Assembly: GCA_934747775.1 (NCBI GenBank)
Contig: CAKVHA010000007.1
Span: forward strand, 4,738-68,737
Reading direction: 5' to 3'
From: an uncultured Clostridia bacterium
GTDB lineage: Bacteria; Bacillota; Clostridia; Christensenellales; UBA1242
Length of the DNA: 64,000 nt
The position numbers and the translations under genes are program-made. The notes beneath the pieces were generated by a model. That model searched no databases and was not told where the DNA came from. It saw only the letters and a list, made by a program, of their open reading frames with translations. This document shows positions 33,119 to 41,636 of the stretch, one piece after another (position 1 is the first letter of the stretch; each line of letters begins with the position of its first letter).

Positions 33119-33794
33119 TTATTACATACCTTTTAATAATTTCATTATTTTTTGCCAATTCTGCTTGGCTAGTAGGTAAATCGCTTAAAAAATTATTAAC
33201 GCAAGCCTTTGCTCTTTCTATTTTGTAATCATTAACAACAGTTTCGCTATACTCATCACCAAATGTAGGAACACATTCCATAATGTCAATATTATCATAA
33301 TTTTCCTTAATGCTTAAAAATTGGTTTTGGTAATCTAGCTCGCTATTCTTCACTTCATCATCTACAACTTTGCACTTTTTATCAACTTCCAAAATTAATT
33401 TGTTTAAGTCGTCCAGTTCGCTTACATATTTTACAGCATTACTTAAATCAAAATCGGATATCGCCTTGTCTTTGCAAATTTCCAATGACCCTTTCTTTAT
33501 TAGCAACTTTTCACGAGTCACATTTACATCATTCAAACTTTTTTCAATTTCGTTTGCTTTATCCACTGAAAAAGTTGTTTTGCAAAACTTTGGCACATCG
33601 TTTGAAATGTTAAGTTTTTTAATAACATTACAAACCTTATTTAATTTATTTTCAAACATAGATTTTTCAATTGCATCATATGCAGTTTTATTAAAATCAT
33701 CTGTCATAGCACATTTCATATAACCTAATCCACCTTTTTCAAAAAAATTTTTCATTTTATATTTTTCAATAATTCTAAATGTTTGTTCAACCAT
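33099..33794 (-). CDS. Coiled-coil phage structural protein, tail-needle-like position
   Basis: A 231-residue mostly helical protein with heptad-like stretches (about residues 55-165, including KANEIEKSLNDVNVTREKLL and a second helix with DDLNKLILEVDKKCK). No homology recognised. Its place, after a gp10-sized and a 379-residue protein, and its length match the P22 tail needle gene 26 (about 233 residues), but P22 gp26 is a trimeric fibre and I have only size, order and helix content as evidence. The ATG chosen follows TTAGG; a GTG two codons earlier is also possible. Confidence 0.6.
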   Translation of the reverse strand: MVEQTFRIIEKYKMKNFFEKGGLGYMKCAMTDDFNKTAYDAIEKSMFENKLNKVCNVIKKLNISNDVPKFCKTTFSVDKANEIEKSLNDVNVTREKLLIKKGSLEICKDKAISDFDLSNAVKYVSELDDLNKLILEVDKKCKVVDDEVKNSELDYQNQFLSIKENYDNIDIMECVPTFGDEYSETVVNDYKIERAKACVNNFLSDLPTSQAELAKNNEIIKRYVINVGENI

Positions 33795-33807
33795 AACCAC
33801 CTAATGA

Positions 33808-34947
33808 TTAAATATCAATTGTTTTGTAAACATTACTGTTTCTAACCAAGTAAATTTTATCGTCAAAAACGAAGCCAGCAGAATAATTGTAATACATATT
33901 TTGCGACACCTTGTTTATGCCAGTAGAAACTTGAAGTATAACAATTTCTACACTGTTTAAATCGCATAAAATTATGTACAAGTTTCCGCCTACATAAAAA
34001 GCTGAAACATTTTTTGCATCCGATAAAATAGAATAAACAGGCATATTGAATGGTGACGCCATATTTAAATTTACATCAACGACCAAAACATTATTTTCAC
34101 CCTTGGCTATAAACTTACTTGCTGGCGCATCGCCATTAATTGTTTTAACTTCGCTGATAGTGTAGTTTTTTAAACTCTCCACAACACTTGTTGACGATAC
34201 AGTCATATCACTGGCTATAGTAGCAACATATGTTTTACCCTTTGAAACAAACACTACATAATAGTTTATACTTGCCACAGGAACAACACACGCACTCATT
34301 GTATCCAATTCTGTCACAACAACTTCCAAATTCGATGTTTGATTTTTTAGATACAATTTATTGTTTTTCGCATATAAAATTAGCAAATTTTCTTTTTTAG
34401 AATTTGCGTTATAATTATACGCAATATCAAAGTATTTGACACTATTATTATACTTTATGTCACAAAAGCCACTCAAAAGGTTTGATACACCCGAATAAGA
34501 CTTCACTTCACCCAATATCGCAGAAATTGAGTTTTCATTATATGTTAACAAAAATTCCTGTGGTTTGATATCTACTTTTCCACACAGAGATATGTTTATA
34601 TTCTTAATATTTTGACCGCTTTTAATAATGAAAATTTCCAACACATCTTCACCAGAAACATTAATAAATTCGTTTACAAAAACAAAACTAGAAAATGTTT
34701 CGTTAAACACATTTGTGCCATTTATCTTTATAGTAACTTGCGCATTAGTGGAAACATATGCGGAAATATTTAACATAACCACATCACTTTGCGACATTAA
34801 TTTAAGTTCTTTATAAAAATTTCCGTCAGTGCAATTATAATGAAAATTTACTTTTTTATCTTCAAAAATCGTGTCGTTTTCTTCCAGATTTTTTCTAACT
34901 AATTTTTGAGTATTATCATACACATAGTCAAAAGCTGAATTATTCAT
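33808..34947 (-). CDS. Phage virion protein, beta-rich, possible tail spike or adhesin
   Basis: A 379-residue protein rich in Asn, Ser, Val and Tyr. The first 150 residues look like a jelly-roll type domain (YVSTNAQVTIKINGTNVFNETF, then SGEDVLEIFIIKSGQNIKNI). The rest is a run of short beta strands (YYVVFVSKGKTYVATI, VGGNLYIILCDLNSVEIVIL) as in beta-propeller or beta-helix tail proteins. No enzymatic motif is seen. Its ATG overlaps the end of the 490-residue gene by 8 bases, so the two are coupled. Host-range or attachment function is inferred from position only. Confidence 0.65.
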   Translation of the reverse strand: MNNSAFDYVYDNTQKLVRKNLEENDTIFEDKKVNFHYNCTDGNFYKELKLMSQSDVVMLNISAYVSTNAQVTIKINGTNVFNETFSSFVFVNEFINVSGEDVLEIFIIKSGQNIKNINISLCGKVDIKPQEFLLTYNENSISAILGEVKSYSGVSNLLSGFCDIKYNNSVKYFDIAYNYNANSKKENLLILYAKNNKLYLKNQTSNLEVVVTELDTMSACVVPVASINYYVVFVSKGKTYVATIASDMTVSSTSVVESLKNYTISEVKTINGDAPASKFIAKGENNVLVVDVNLNMASPFNMPVYSILSDAKNVSAFYVGGNLYIILCDLNSVEIVILQVSTGINKVSQNMYYNYSAGFVFDDKIYLVRNSNVYKTIDI

Positions 34948-36412
34948 AAACACCTACCAGAAGTTTTGCTTCACTTATATGTGCTGTTGCAGTTTCGCAC
35001 TCAATTGTTAAATTAAACTTTTTACCTTTTACATTTACAGGTATTTCTTGCAATGTGTTTTTACCGCTTACTTTTATTGTTTTAAACTTGTCATCATATC
35101 CCACTTTTACCGTAATATTAGTGGCGGTTTTAATAAATAATTTTTTACATATTTTTGTTTTGTTTGGTAGTGATGCGTCTTTGTAATATGTTTGCCACAT
35201 CTTTTTTACTGGGTTATCTGTTGCATATTCACCAGTAAAATTTAGTTCTCTAATAGAGCTTGTACCAAGTTTGTACGACACACACAAAACCAAGTTTGTT
35301 TTGTATCCCATAAGCATAGATAAATCGTGCAAAACGATTCCCCTATTTACCAGCACTCTTTCATTATCCAAATCAACACATAAAACTGTATCATTAGGAT
35401 AATAATTGTTACCTTGAGCACCAATATTTAAACCGTCGCCAAACTCCATAGCGCACGCAACATAATAATATCCATTTATATAAACAGCTTTTGCACCTTC
35501 ATTGGTTAATGTTTTAAACAATCGATTAATTTTTAAATCGAGCTTTTTTACCTTCAAACCATTAAGAGTATAAACACCATCTTGACTCATAAACACCAAA
35601 CTTGTTCCCGCTTGAACAATTGTATTTCTTAGAATTATCTTTGTTCCATTAAAAACTGGCTCTAATGTGATTTGTTTTTTGCCTGTGTAATTTACAAGCC
35701 TATAAATTCCGTATTCACAAAATATATATAGATAATCATCATAACTTACAAGTTTAACAATATTGCCAAGTTCCGAAGGAATTGTTATTGTTTTCATTTG
35801 CGAAAGATTAGCTATAATGTTGTGCGGATTTAGATCATTACAATAATACACAACACGTTTAATGTCTGTGTTTTTCACAACAAACACAAAGCCAGCGTGC
35901 GAAACCACATCATAAATTCTATTTTCTGTACTTACGTTATATGTAGTAATATTATAGTTATCGTCAAAAACACAAAACTTACCTTCAGCAGAAAACAAAA
36001 GGTAATTAACATAGTTATAGGTGTAGTTTATAGTAATTGGTCTAACAGCAAACTGCGTAATTGAAGTATAACCTTCTTCGCTTAATGCTTTTAAATAACA
36101 TCGTTTTAATGTGTATGTGCTAGCATCTAAAACAAGCATTATTGTTTCTTTTTTGCTTAGTGATGAAAACGAGTAAAATTCAAGTGGTTTGTTGTAATCA
36201 AATTCTTTTTCATTAGCAACAGTTCCGCTTGTTTGAATTGTGAATTTCTTTACACCAAGACCTTGTGTTAACACCCCATTAAAATAATTAAAATTATATC
36301 CATTACAAGCACCTTCGCCATTAATGGTTTTTCCGTCATCATAATTTATTCCTTTAGAAAAATCTGAAAAATCTAAAATTTTTTCTAAGGTGGAAAATGT
36401 TTTTTTAGCCAT
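34940..36412 (-). CDS. Phage structural protein, beta-propeller-like; gp10-like position
   Basis: A 490-residue beta-rich protein with repeating strand pairs ending in aromatic residues (YDDYLYIFCEYGIYRLVNYTG, VFMSQDGVYTLNGLKVKKLD, YINGYYYVACAMEF), a pattern that suggests a beta-propeller. Between a head-completion-like gene and other tail genes it occupies the place of P22 gene 10 (packaged DNA stabilisation protein, about 470 residues), which is also a beta-propeller. No detailed similarity can be claimed without a profile search. GGGAG lies 6 bases before the ATG. Confidence 0.65.
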   Translation of the reverse strand: MAKKTFSTLEKILDFSDFSKGINYDDGKTINGEGACNGYNFNYFNGVLTQGLGVKKFTIQTSGTVANEKEFDYNKPLEFYSFSSLSKKETIMLVLDASTYTLKRCYLKALSEEGYTSITQFAVRPITINYTYNYVNYLLFSAEGKFCVFDDNYNITTYNVSTENRIYDVVSHAGFVFVVKNTDIKRVVYYCNDLNPHNIIANLSQMKTITIPSELGNIVKLVSYDDYLYIFCEYGIYRLVNYTGKKQITLEPVFNGTKIILRNTIVQAGTSLVFMSQDGVYTLNGLKVKKLDLKINRLFKTLTNEGAKAVYINGYYYVACAMEFGDGLNIGAQGNNYYPNDTVLCVDLDNERVLVNRGIVLHDLSMLMGYKTNLVLCVSYKLGTSSIRELNFTGEYATDNPVKKMWQTYYKDASLPNKTKICKKLFIKTATNITVKVGYDDKFKTIKVSGKNTLQEIPVNVKGKKFNLTIECETATAHISEAKLLVGVYE

Positions 36413-36415
36413 AGA

Positions 36416-37000
36416 CTACTCCCACCTTCTACGTTTTAAATTAGCACTATGACATATCTTTTTTGCATTGTTTTTTACATTTTCTATTTCAGTTTCAAAT
36501 TTGTTTTGCCATACATTATATTCATCAATATTACCTTTTACAAACATATATTCCGAAACAACACCATACACAAATATCCTTTCGCTTACACCGATTGGAA
36601 ATGTCGTAATATTGTCATTAATTGTCACACCTTTTGGCAAATATGCGTACTTTATGACAATATCGCATTTGTTTGTGACAATACCGCTAGGTTTTAGTGT
36701 GTATTTCAAAACTTCATTTTTTGTGTTTTTTACGCTTATAATATTAAAAATTTGTAAAGTTGATATTTTTGAATAAGGCAAAACATCATACGTGTTATTA
36801 ATTTGAAATGTGTCAATCAAATTAAAATAATTTGTTGCAATGTTTTGTTGAACAAGATTTATACAATCTATTATAATATCTCGTTCTAATATTTCTTCGC
36901 TAGTTAATGTTATTGTTGCATCATTAGATGTTATCCTACTATACAGGTCTACATTTTGTAATATTTCTAATACTTTTCTTATAATACTTTTTACTTCCAT
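36416..37000 (-). CDS. Probable head-tail connector (gp4-like position)
   Basis: A 194-residue protein. The first 60 residues are helical (VKSIIRKVLEILQNVDLYS, then ERDIIIDCINLVQQNIATNY); a beta-rich middle (TLKPSGIVTNKCDIVIKYAYLPKG) and a helical end follow (VVSEYMFVKGNIDEYNVWQNKFETEI). This helix-strand-helix plan and the position after the capsid gene fit head-completion adaptors of short-tailed phages such as P22 gp4 (about 166 residues). AAAGGAGAAA precedes the ATG. Confidence 0.65.
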   Translation of the reverse strand: MEVKSIIRKVLEILQNVDLYSRITSNDATITLTSEEILERDIIIDCINLVQQNIATNYFNLIDTFQINNTYDVLPYSKISTLQIFNIISVKNTKNEVLKYTLKPSGIVTNKCDIVIKYAYLPKGVTINDNITTFPIGVSERIFVYGVVSEYMFVKGNIDEYNVWQNKFETEIENVKNNAKKICHSANLKRRRWE

Positions 37001-37012
37001 TTTTTCTCCTTT

Positions 37013-37384
37013 TTACATCCATACACTTTTAAATACGTTTAGTGGATCGTTTGATTTTTTATTAGAGTAATCTAACAATTTTGTTGTTTTATATTCATTT
37101 TCACTTTTAACTTTTTCTAACATTTTTAACTTAATTTTTTCATTATGTTTATCAATTTTTTCAATACTATTATCGTTTTGATATATGTTTTTTAGTGTAT
37201 AATTTATTACTCTACCATCTAGCGAATTATATGGAAAAGTTAATATATAACTTAAACTACCATAATTGCTGCTATGTAATTCAAACTTTTTTGTGGACAA
37301 ATTATATACAACATAAAAACTATTGTTGATTTGTTTTAATCTAGAAATTACATCAAACACATTGTCGTTAATTTTAATTTTCAT
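37013..37384 (-). CDS. Small phage protein, function unknown
   Basis: A 123-residue basic protein. A beta-strand-rich first half (VYNLSTKKFELHSSNYGSLSYI) is followed by a charged helix (KIDKHNEKIKLKMLEKVKSE). Unrecognised. It starts right after the terminator that follows the capsid gene, with TAGGAGATT as ribosome binding site, and precedes the connector gene. A head decoration or minor capsid role is possible by position only. Confidence 0.6.
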   Translation of the reverse strand: MKIKINDNVFDVISRLKQINNSFYVVYNLSTKKFELHSSNYGSLSYILTFPYNSLDGRVINYTLKNIYQNDNSIEKIDKHNEKIKLKMLEKVKSENEYKTTKLLDYSNKKSNDPLNVFKSVWM

Positions 37385-37390
37385 TCAATC

Positions 37391-37428
37391 TCCTAAAAAA
37401 TTTAGAGGGTGGTAAGACCCCACCCTCT
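37391..37428 (-). terminator. Terminator/attenuator after the major capsid gene
   Basis: On the minus strand AGAGGGTGG - 7 bases - CCACCCTCT, a perfect 9-bp GC-rich stem, followed by AAATTTTTT. It sits between the capsid gene and the genes needed in few copies per virion, so it should lower their expression. Confidence 0.9.
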
Positions 37429-37440
37429 AACTATTACAAA

Positions 37441-38625
37441 CTAAGATAGCGTAATGCCACTTATTCTTACTTGACCATATGGTGCCGAACAAATTAAGTC
37501 GCCATATTTTACAAGTGTTGCATTGTAAGCTGCATAACCAGCTTTTTGAGTTAAGATGCTTCCGTTTTCATCACACATCCATTCCCAATCGCATAATTGA
37601 TGGAATACGAAATCGTTTGTGTTTAGCAAGTACATTTTTCCTTTATCAACTAGTCTATCGGAAAGAAGTGGAGTTCCATAGAAGTCATACGCTTTAAAGC
37701 CACCCTCAATTTCCATTGTTTGAACAGGCTTATTAGCAGTAATTAAAAGACCTTGATATTTTCTTCTAACCGCTGGATCGCAAACAATAAAGTTAACTGG
37801 ATTTCCTGAATTTGCTTCGGCAATATCCATTTGTTCAATAATTGCAAGTTCGCTAATTGCAGCACCTAATGTTTTACTTACGCCACTAACAAAAGGGTTT
37901 GCAGATTTTGTTAAACCATAAACCGAAGTAACAGATGAATCAAACAAAGCATCAATACCAGTGATTTCGTTGTTTAGTGAACCGTGGACAACAAAGTACA
38001 TAGATCCTTCTGCAACATCGGTTAATGAATTTTCTTTATCAAAAGTAATTTTGTTTGTAGCTCTATCTACCGATAAAACTGTAAAGCCACTACCGCCAGT
38101 AGGAATAGTGCCATTGCTTCCATCACAAACATCTAAAACCATACCCTCCAAAATGCCTTGTGCGTTGTTTACCGTTAATGTTTTCTTGTCGGTGCTAATG
38201 CCACAAATCTCACTAATATATCCTTTGCCATTGCCGTACAACATACGAGCCATATTAAAGCTGCTTGCTTCAATTAAGCGTTCCATTTCATCGTTTAGCA
38301 AATTAACAAAAGCACCTGCACTGTTTTGACTTGCTCTAATTGCCTTGTCTGAAATTTCAATTTTGCCGTAAAGGTTTTTAAGAGTGCTTGTTAGGTTTAC
38401 ATATTTTGTGTTGCCAGTTGCAGGAAGTTCGCCAGTTTCGCTAGTAGCAACAATTCCGCCGTTTATCCCAATAGGTGCTAACACTTTAATTTCTTTACCA
38501 TAAACGCCCTTTGTTGATTGTTTTATTTGAGCGAAAAATGGATTTGTTTTTAAATTAAGCATATTGCTTAATACTCCAAGATACACTGTTTTTAGTGCAC
38601 TGTTTGCTGTAGTAAAATCTACCAT
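37441..38625 (-). CDS. Phage major capsid protein (HK97-fold type)
   Basis: A 394-residue coat protein. It starts directly in a helical N-arm (VDFTTANSALKTVYLGVLSNML) and then shows the usual chain of a tailed-phage coat: GKIEISDKAIRASQNSAGAFVNLLNDEMERLI (E-loop and spine helix), SFNMARMLYGNGKG, an inserted domain of about 80 residues, and PVNFIVCDPAVRRKYQGL, then PLLSDRLVDKGKMYLLN near the end (A-domain and P-domain features). There is no long N-terminal delta domain, so a separate scaffold is expected, and one precedes it. TAGGAGAAAA precedes the ATG, and a strong terminator follows. Confidence 0.88.
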   Translation of the reverse strand: MVDFTTANSALKTVYLGVLSNMLNLKTNPFFAQIKQSTKGVYGKEIKVLAPIGINGGIVATSETGELPATGNTKYVNLTSTLKNLYGKIEISDKAIRASQNSAGAFVNLLNDEMERLIEASSFNMARMLYGNGKGYISEICGISTDKKTLTVNNAQGILEGMVLDVCDGSNGTIPTGGSGFTVLSVDRATNKITFDKENSLTDVAEGSMYFVVHGSLNNEITGIDALFDSSVTSVYGLTKSANPFVSGVSKTLGAAISELAIIEQMDIAEANSGNPVNFIVCDPAVRRKYQGLLITANKPVQTMEIEGGFKAYDFYGTPLLSDRLVDKGKMYLLNTNDFVFHQLCDWEWMCDENGSILTQKAGYAAYNATLVKYGDLICSAPYGQVRISGITLS

Positions 38626-38636
38626 AAAATTTTCTC

Positions 38637-39251
38637 CTATTTAAACATTTTTTTTGCCATTTCACCTGCTTCATATACATTTTTAGGAGCATTACAACCA
38701 GTCGCCACAACATTACCTTTTGTGCCGGTCATAAGAAATGGCGAGTTATTTAGTTCTTTTAAATAGTTATTTAAAATGGTTTCTTTTGCGGTTTTAGATA
38801 ACTTTTCCAAAAGAAACTCATCATTGCTTACATTATTTAAAAGACTTGTGTAGTTGTTTTCCAAAACCACTGCATATGCCATTTCTAGCGGGGATTTGCC
38901 ATTTGCAATTTCCTTGTCACCAACAATAACATTTGCAATTTCTTTAGAAAACTCTTTAGCTTTTGGATTTTTTGTGAAAAAATCGTCAAGCTTTTGTTGC
39001 CAGCCGTCAGTTTCAAAAAACGGTGTGTTAGCATTGTCGTTTTTTTGCTTTGTTAGTTCGCTTAGCTGCTGGCATTTTTTTGTAAATTCAACCTGTAAAG
39101 CATTGTAAGAACTTAGCAAGCTTTCACTAGACTTGAATTTACCAAGTGGAGAGCCTTCCCTTAAGCCCGTACTTTCATTTTCAACATCCGCCGCTGCGGT
39201 TAAAGTGGCTTCGTGGTTTGGTTGTTCTCCAATATTTTTAATGTTTTCCAT
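38637..39251 (-). CDS. Phage scaffolding protein (putative)
   Basis: A 204-residue acidic, mostly helical protein lying between portal and major capsid genes, the standard position of a scaffolding protein. The first 30 residues are disordered; helices include NALQVEFTKKCQQLSELTKQ; the C-terminus ends in a basic helix (KNVYEAGEMAKKMFK), and basic C-terminal helices bind the coat in several scaffolds. AAAAGGAAG precedes the ATG. Assignment rests on position and composition. Confidence 0.75.
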   Translation of the reverse strand: MENIKNIGEQPNHEATLTAAADVENESTGLREGSPLGKFKSSESLLSSYNALQVEFTKKCQQLSELTKQKNDNANTPFFETDGWQQKLDDFFTKNPKAKEFSKEIANVIVGDKEIANGKSPLEMAYAVVLENNYTSLLNNVSNDEFLLEKLSKTAKETILNNYLKELNNSPFLMTGTKGNVVATGCNAPKNVYEAGEMAKKMFK

Positions 39252-39253
39252 AA

Positions 39254-41137
39254 TTATTCTTCCTTTTCACTTTGTTCTTTTTTTAATAATTCTTTATGTT
39301 TTTTAATGTGGTCTACAATCACTTTTTTTAATTCGTCTTTATTTGCCAACTTATTAAACTCCTTGCCCAAAACATAACAAATGTGCTCGTTTATATGCAA
39401 AGCATGGTCGTCTATTTCACTAGGCTCTTCCATAACGCCTTTTTCAATAAGGTCATAATTTTCAACATCAGCTCTGTTTATTTGCAATGTTTGTGCGTCT
39501 TGCATTGTTTCCCACATTCCAAAACCTAACTGCTCCAAAAGTTTTTGACGAATTGAGTTTTTTAAAATGCCGTTTTCGTCGTTAAATAGTCCAGACTTAA
39601 ATAGGTCAAAAATCATGTTTCTCCTTTGGGCTATGGTTTGGTTTATTTCATTTTCGGTTTCAAACACAACATCTTCACTAGTAATGTTGGAGTTGCTCCA
39701 ATGCAACATTTCTACCTTGCCATTTTCATCTACTAGCCTAGATATGTGCGGCAAAATGGCAAACTGCTTGTAAAGTCTTAAAATGTGCTTTGCAATTTCT
39801 TTGCAAGCATTCTTAATTTGGTCGGAAACCGTAGACAATTTTGCTTCGTCTTGTTCCACTAAAAGTTCTAGCGCAACGCCACTAATGTTTCCATTTGAAG
39901 CAATTGTGGAATTTAGTAAATCAGATACGCCGCCAATATTTGTAAACTCTTCTAGCAAATACTCTTCTTCTTTTTCTAAACTGGTTGGAACCGCTTCGTT
40001 TGGCAAAATTTTAGGCAAATTTGCGCCTTGACGATACACTAGTACTTTCCCTGGTGACAAGCCTTCATCTTCTAGACTCTCTATATCCACCGAGCCATCT
40101 TCAACAGCCAAAACACCCAAACTTAGTCTATTTAAAAATTCGTGTTTGCGGTTTTTAACTGCATTGAATGCGCGTTGAATAGGAATAAGTCGTTCAATAA
40201 CACTTGTTCCCCAAAAACTATTTGGAGTAATGCTAGATGTTTGCTTTATAAACGGATAACCACGCTTACCATCAATGGTATTAACATATGGCAATTCACC
40301 AATATACACAAGTTTGTCGCCAGCAATAATAGTGAGTTTTCCATTTGGATTTTTTGTTGTTGGGCGCTCATATTTTTCAATAACAAGCGCTTGATTTTGA
40401 GATTTTTGTTTGGTCACACCAAAACTTGTTGCGCCATATCCCAAACCGCCCAAATTTGAAATATTACCCATGGAATATGTGCTAAATTCGCCGCCGCTAA
40501 CATCTACGCCCCACATATCTTTAATATCTTCAATGTTCATAGCGCGAGCGTGAATTATGCTTTTTTGGTCTTCAATTTGTGATATCGCACAATTTTCTGG
40601 AAATATTTCATATGGCGAAACTACCGCAATATCAACTTCGCCTTCGCAAATATTTCTGCCAGTTTCGTCGCGTTTTACAACACGTCCTTTTGTGTTGTCC
40701 CATCCAACCTTATAAAAACTGGTTCCACAAATTTCACTCCACATTGTACCTTCGTTTAAAATTCTGCTTAAATTTAGGTCAAAAGATACGCTTTTAAGCA
40801 AGTTTTTACTTACTTTTGCACACCCAACATCGTGCGGATCATCGGAAAATGGCAAAACCGTAAGCGACGGTCTAACGCGGTTTAATTTTGAGAGCCTTAG
40901 TTCAATAATTGGCGCAATGTGGTTAAAAACTTCGCGTTCTTGCCAAAAATATTGCTTGTTTTCGTCTATCATTTCGTTTAGTCCGTTAATGTAACAATAT
41001 TGATTCCCCATTAAAAAATTAATATTAAGTCCCCACGCTGTTTCGTAGTTTTTCTTTTGTTGTTGACGCTCTTTAAAATCGTCTAAAATTTGTTGTACAA
41101 TTTGTTTTTCAATTTCAGTGTTCATATTTTTTTCCAT
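39254..41137 (-). CDS. Phage portal protein (P22-like)
   Basis: A 627-residue portal forming the dodecameric gate at one capsid vertex. Its N-terminal region has the pattern ARQQKKNYETAWGLNINFLMGNQYCYINGL-like followed by FNHIAPIIELRLSKLNRVRPSLTVLPFSDD, typical of P22-type and related podoviral portals. A GYPFIKQTSSITPNSFWGTSVIERLIPIQRAFNAVKNRK block marks the core, with a central LEDEGLSPGKVLVYR loop and a long helical C-terminus. The size suggests the P22 family (larger than HK97-type portals of about 430). AAGGAGAATAA precedes the ATG. Confidence 0.88.
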   Translation of the reverse strand: MEKNMNTEIEKQIVQQILDDFKERQQQKKNYETAWGLNINFLMGNQYCYINGLNEMIDENKQYFWQEREVFNHIAPIIELRLSKLNRVRPSLTVLPFSDDPHDVGCAKVSKNLLKSVSFDLNLSRILNEGTMWSEICGTSFYKVGWDNTKGRVVKRDETGRNICEGEVDIAVVSPYEIFPENCAISQIEDQKSIIHARAMNIEDIKDMWGVDVSGGEFSTYSMGNISNLGGLGYGATSFGVTKQKSQNQALVIEKYERPTTKNPNGKLTIIAGDKLVYIGELPYVNTIDGKRGYPFIKQTSSITPNSFWGTSVIERLIPIQRAFNAVKNRKHEFLNRLSLGVLAVEDGSVDIESLEDEGLSPGKVLVYRQGANLPKILPNEAVPTSLEKEEEYLLEEFTNIGGVSDLLNSTIASNGNISGVALELLVEQDEAKLSTVSDQIKNACKEIAKHILRLYKQFAILPHISRLVDENGKVEMLHWSNSNITSEDVVFETENEINQTIAQRRNMIFDLFKSGLFNDENGILKNSIRQKLLEQLGFGMWETMQDAQTLQINRADVENYDLIEKGVMEEPSEIDDHALHINEHICYVLGKEFNKLANKDELKKVIVDHIKKHKELLKKEQSEKEE

Positions 41138-41149
41138 TAATTATTCTCC

Positions 41150-41356
41150 TTATTTTTTAAATTTATTTAAAATATTTTGCGGGCTTTTTGGGGCTACAAA
41201 CTTGCCCATTTCAAAATACAGATTTTTAAAACATTCTTCACACAAAAACAGCTTTATTGTTGCCTTTTTCTTTACTACATCAATTTCATAATCGGACAAA
41301 TTTTTATTGCATTCGCCCGAATTGCAAACAATGTTTTTCCTAGTTTTTTTTATCAT
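41150..41356 (-). CDS. Small Cys-rich phage protein, zinc-finger-like
   Basis: A 68-residue basic protein with Cys at about 11 and 16 and a CEEC motif (about 39-42), so a CxxxxC...CxxC pattern that could hold one zinc ion. Unknown function. It overlaps the preceding small gene by 17 bases and lies before the portal gene. Confidence 0.65.
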   Translation of the reverse strand: MIKKTRKNIVCNSGECNKNLSDYEIDVVKKKATIKLFLCEECFKNLYFEMGKFVAPKSPQNILNKFKK

Positions 41357-41636
41357 TTTCTTCCGCCTTTTTAAGTAGTTCTATTAGTCGTGTTCGCTCC
41401 GCTTCTAGTTTAGATAAATCCATATCTTTAAATTCGTCGTCAGCCGCATCTCGTTCCATCATTATTTCAATCGCGCGAATTTCTGGCGGATAATACTTTT
41501 TGTTGGTTTTTCGTTTTAATAGCGTAAAAGCCTTGTCCACCATCCCGTACTCTTCGGCAACATCTTCTTCTGAAAACCCAGTGGCTCTATCGTACAACGC
41601 TTTTTCTATTCGCTTTTGTTTTTCATCTTGTTCCAT
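41340..41636 (-). CDS. Small phage protein, function unknown
   Basis: A 98-residue charged helical protein. Residues 10-50 (ALYDRATGFSEEDVAEEYG, then KAFTLLKRKTNKKYYPP) could form a helix-turn-helix. It lies directly after the terminase gene and overlaps it by 14 bases. It may be a terminase small subunit displaced to after the large one, but I have no motif for that. The ribosome binding site is weak (GGCG). Confidence 0.6.
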   Translation of the reverse strand: MEQDEKQKRIEKALYDRATGFSEEDVAEEYGMVDKAFTLLKRKTNKKYYPPEIRAIEIMMERDAADDEFKDMDLSKLEAERTRLIELLKKAEENDKKN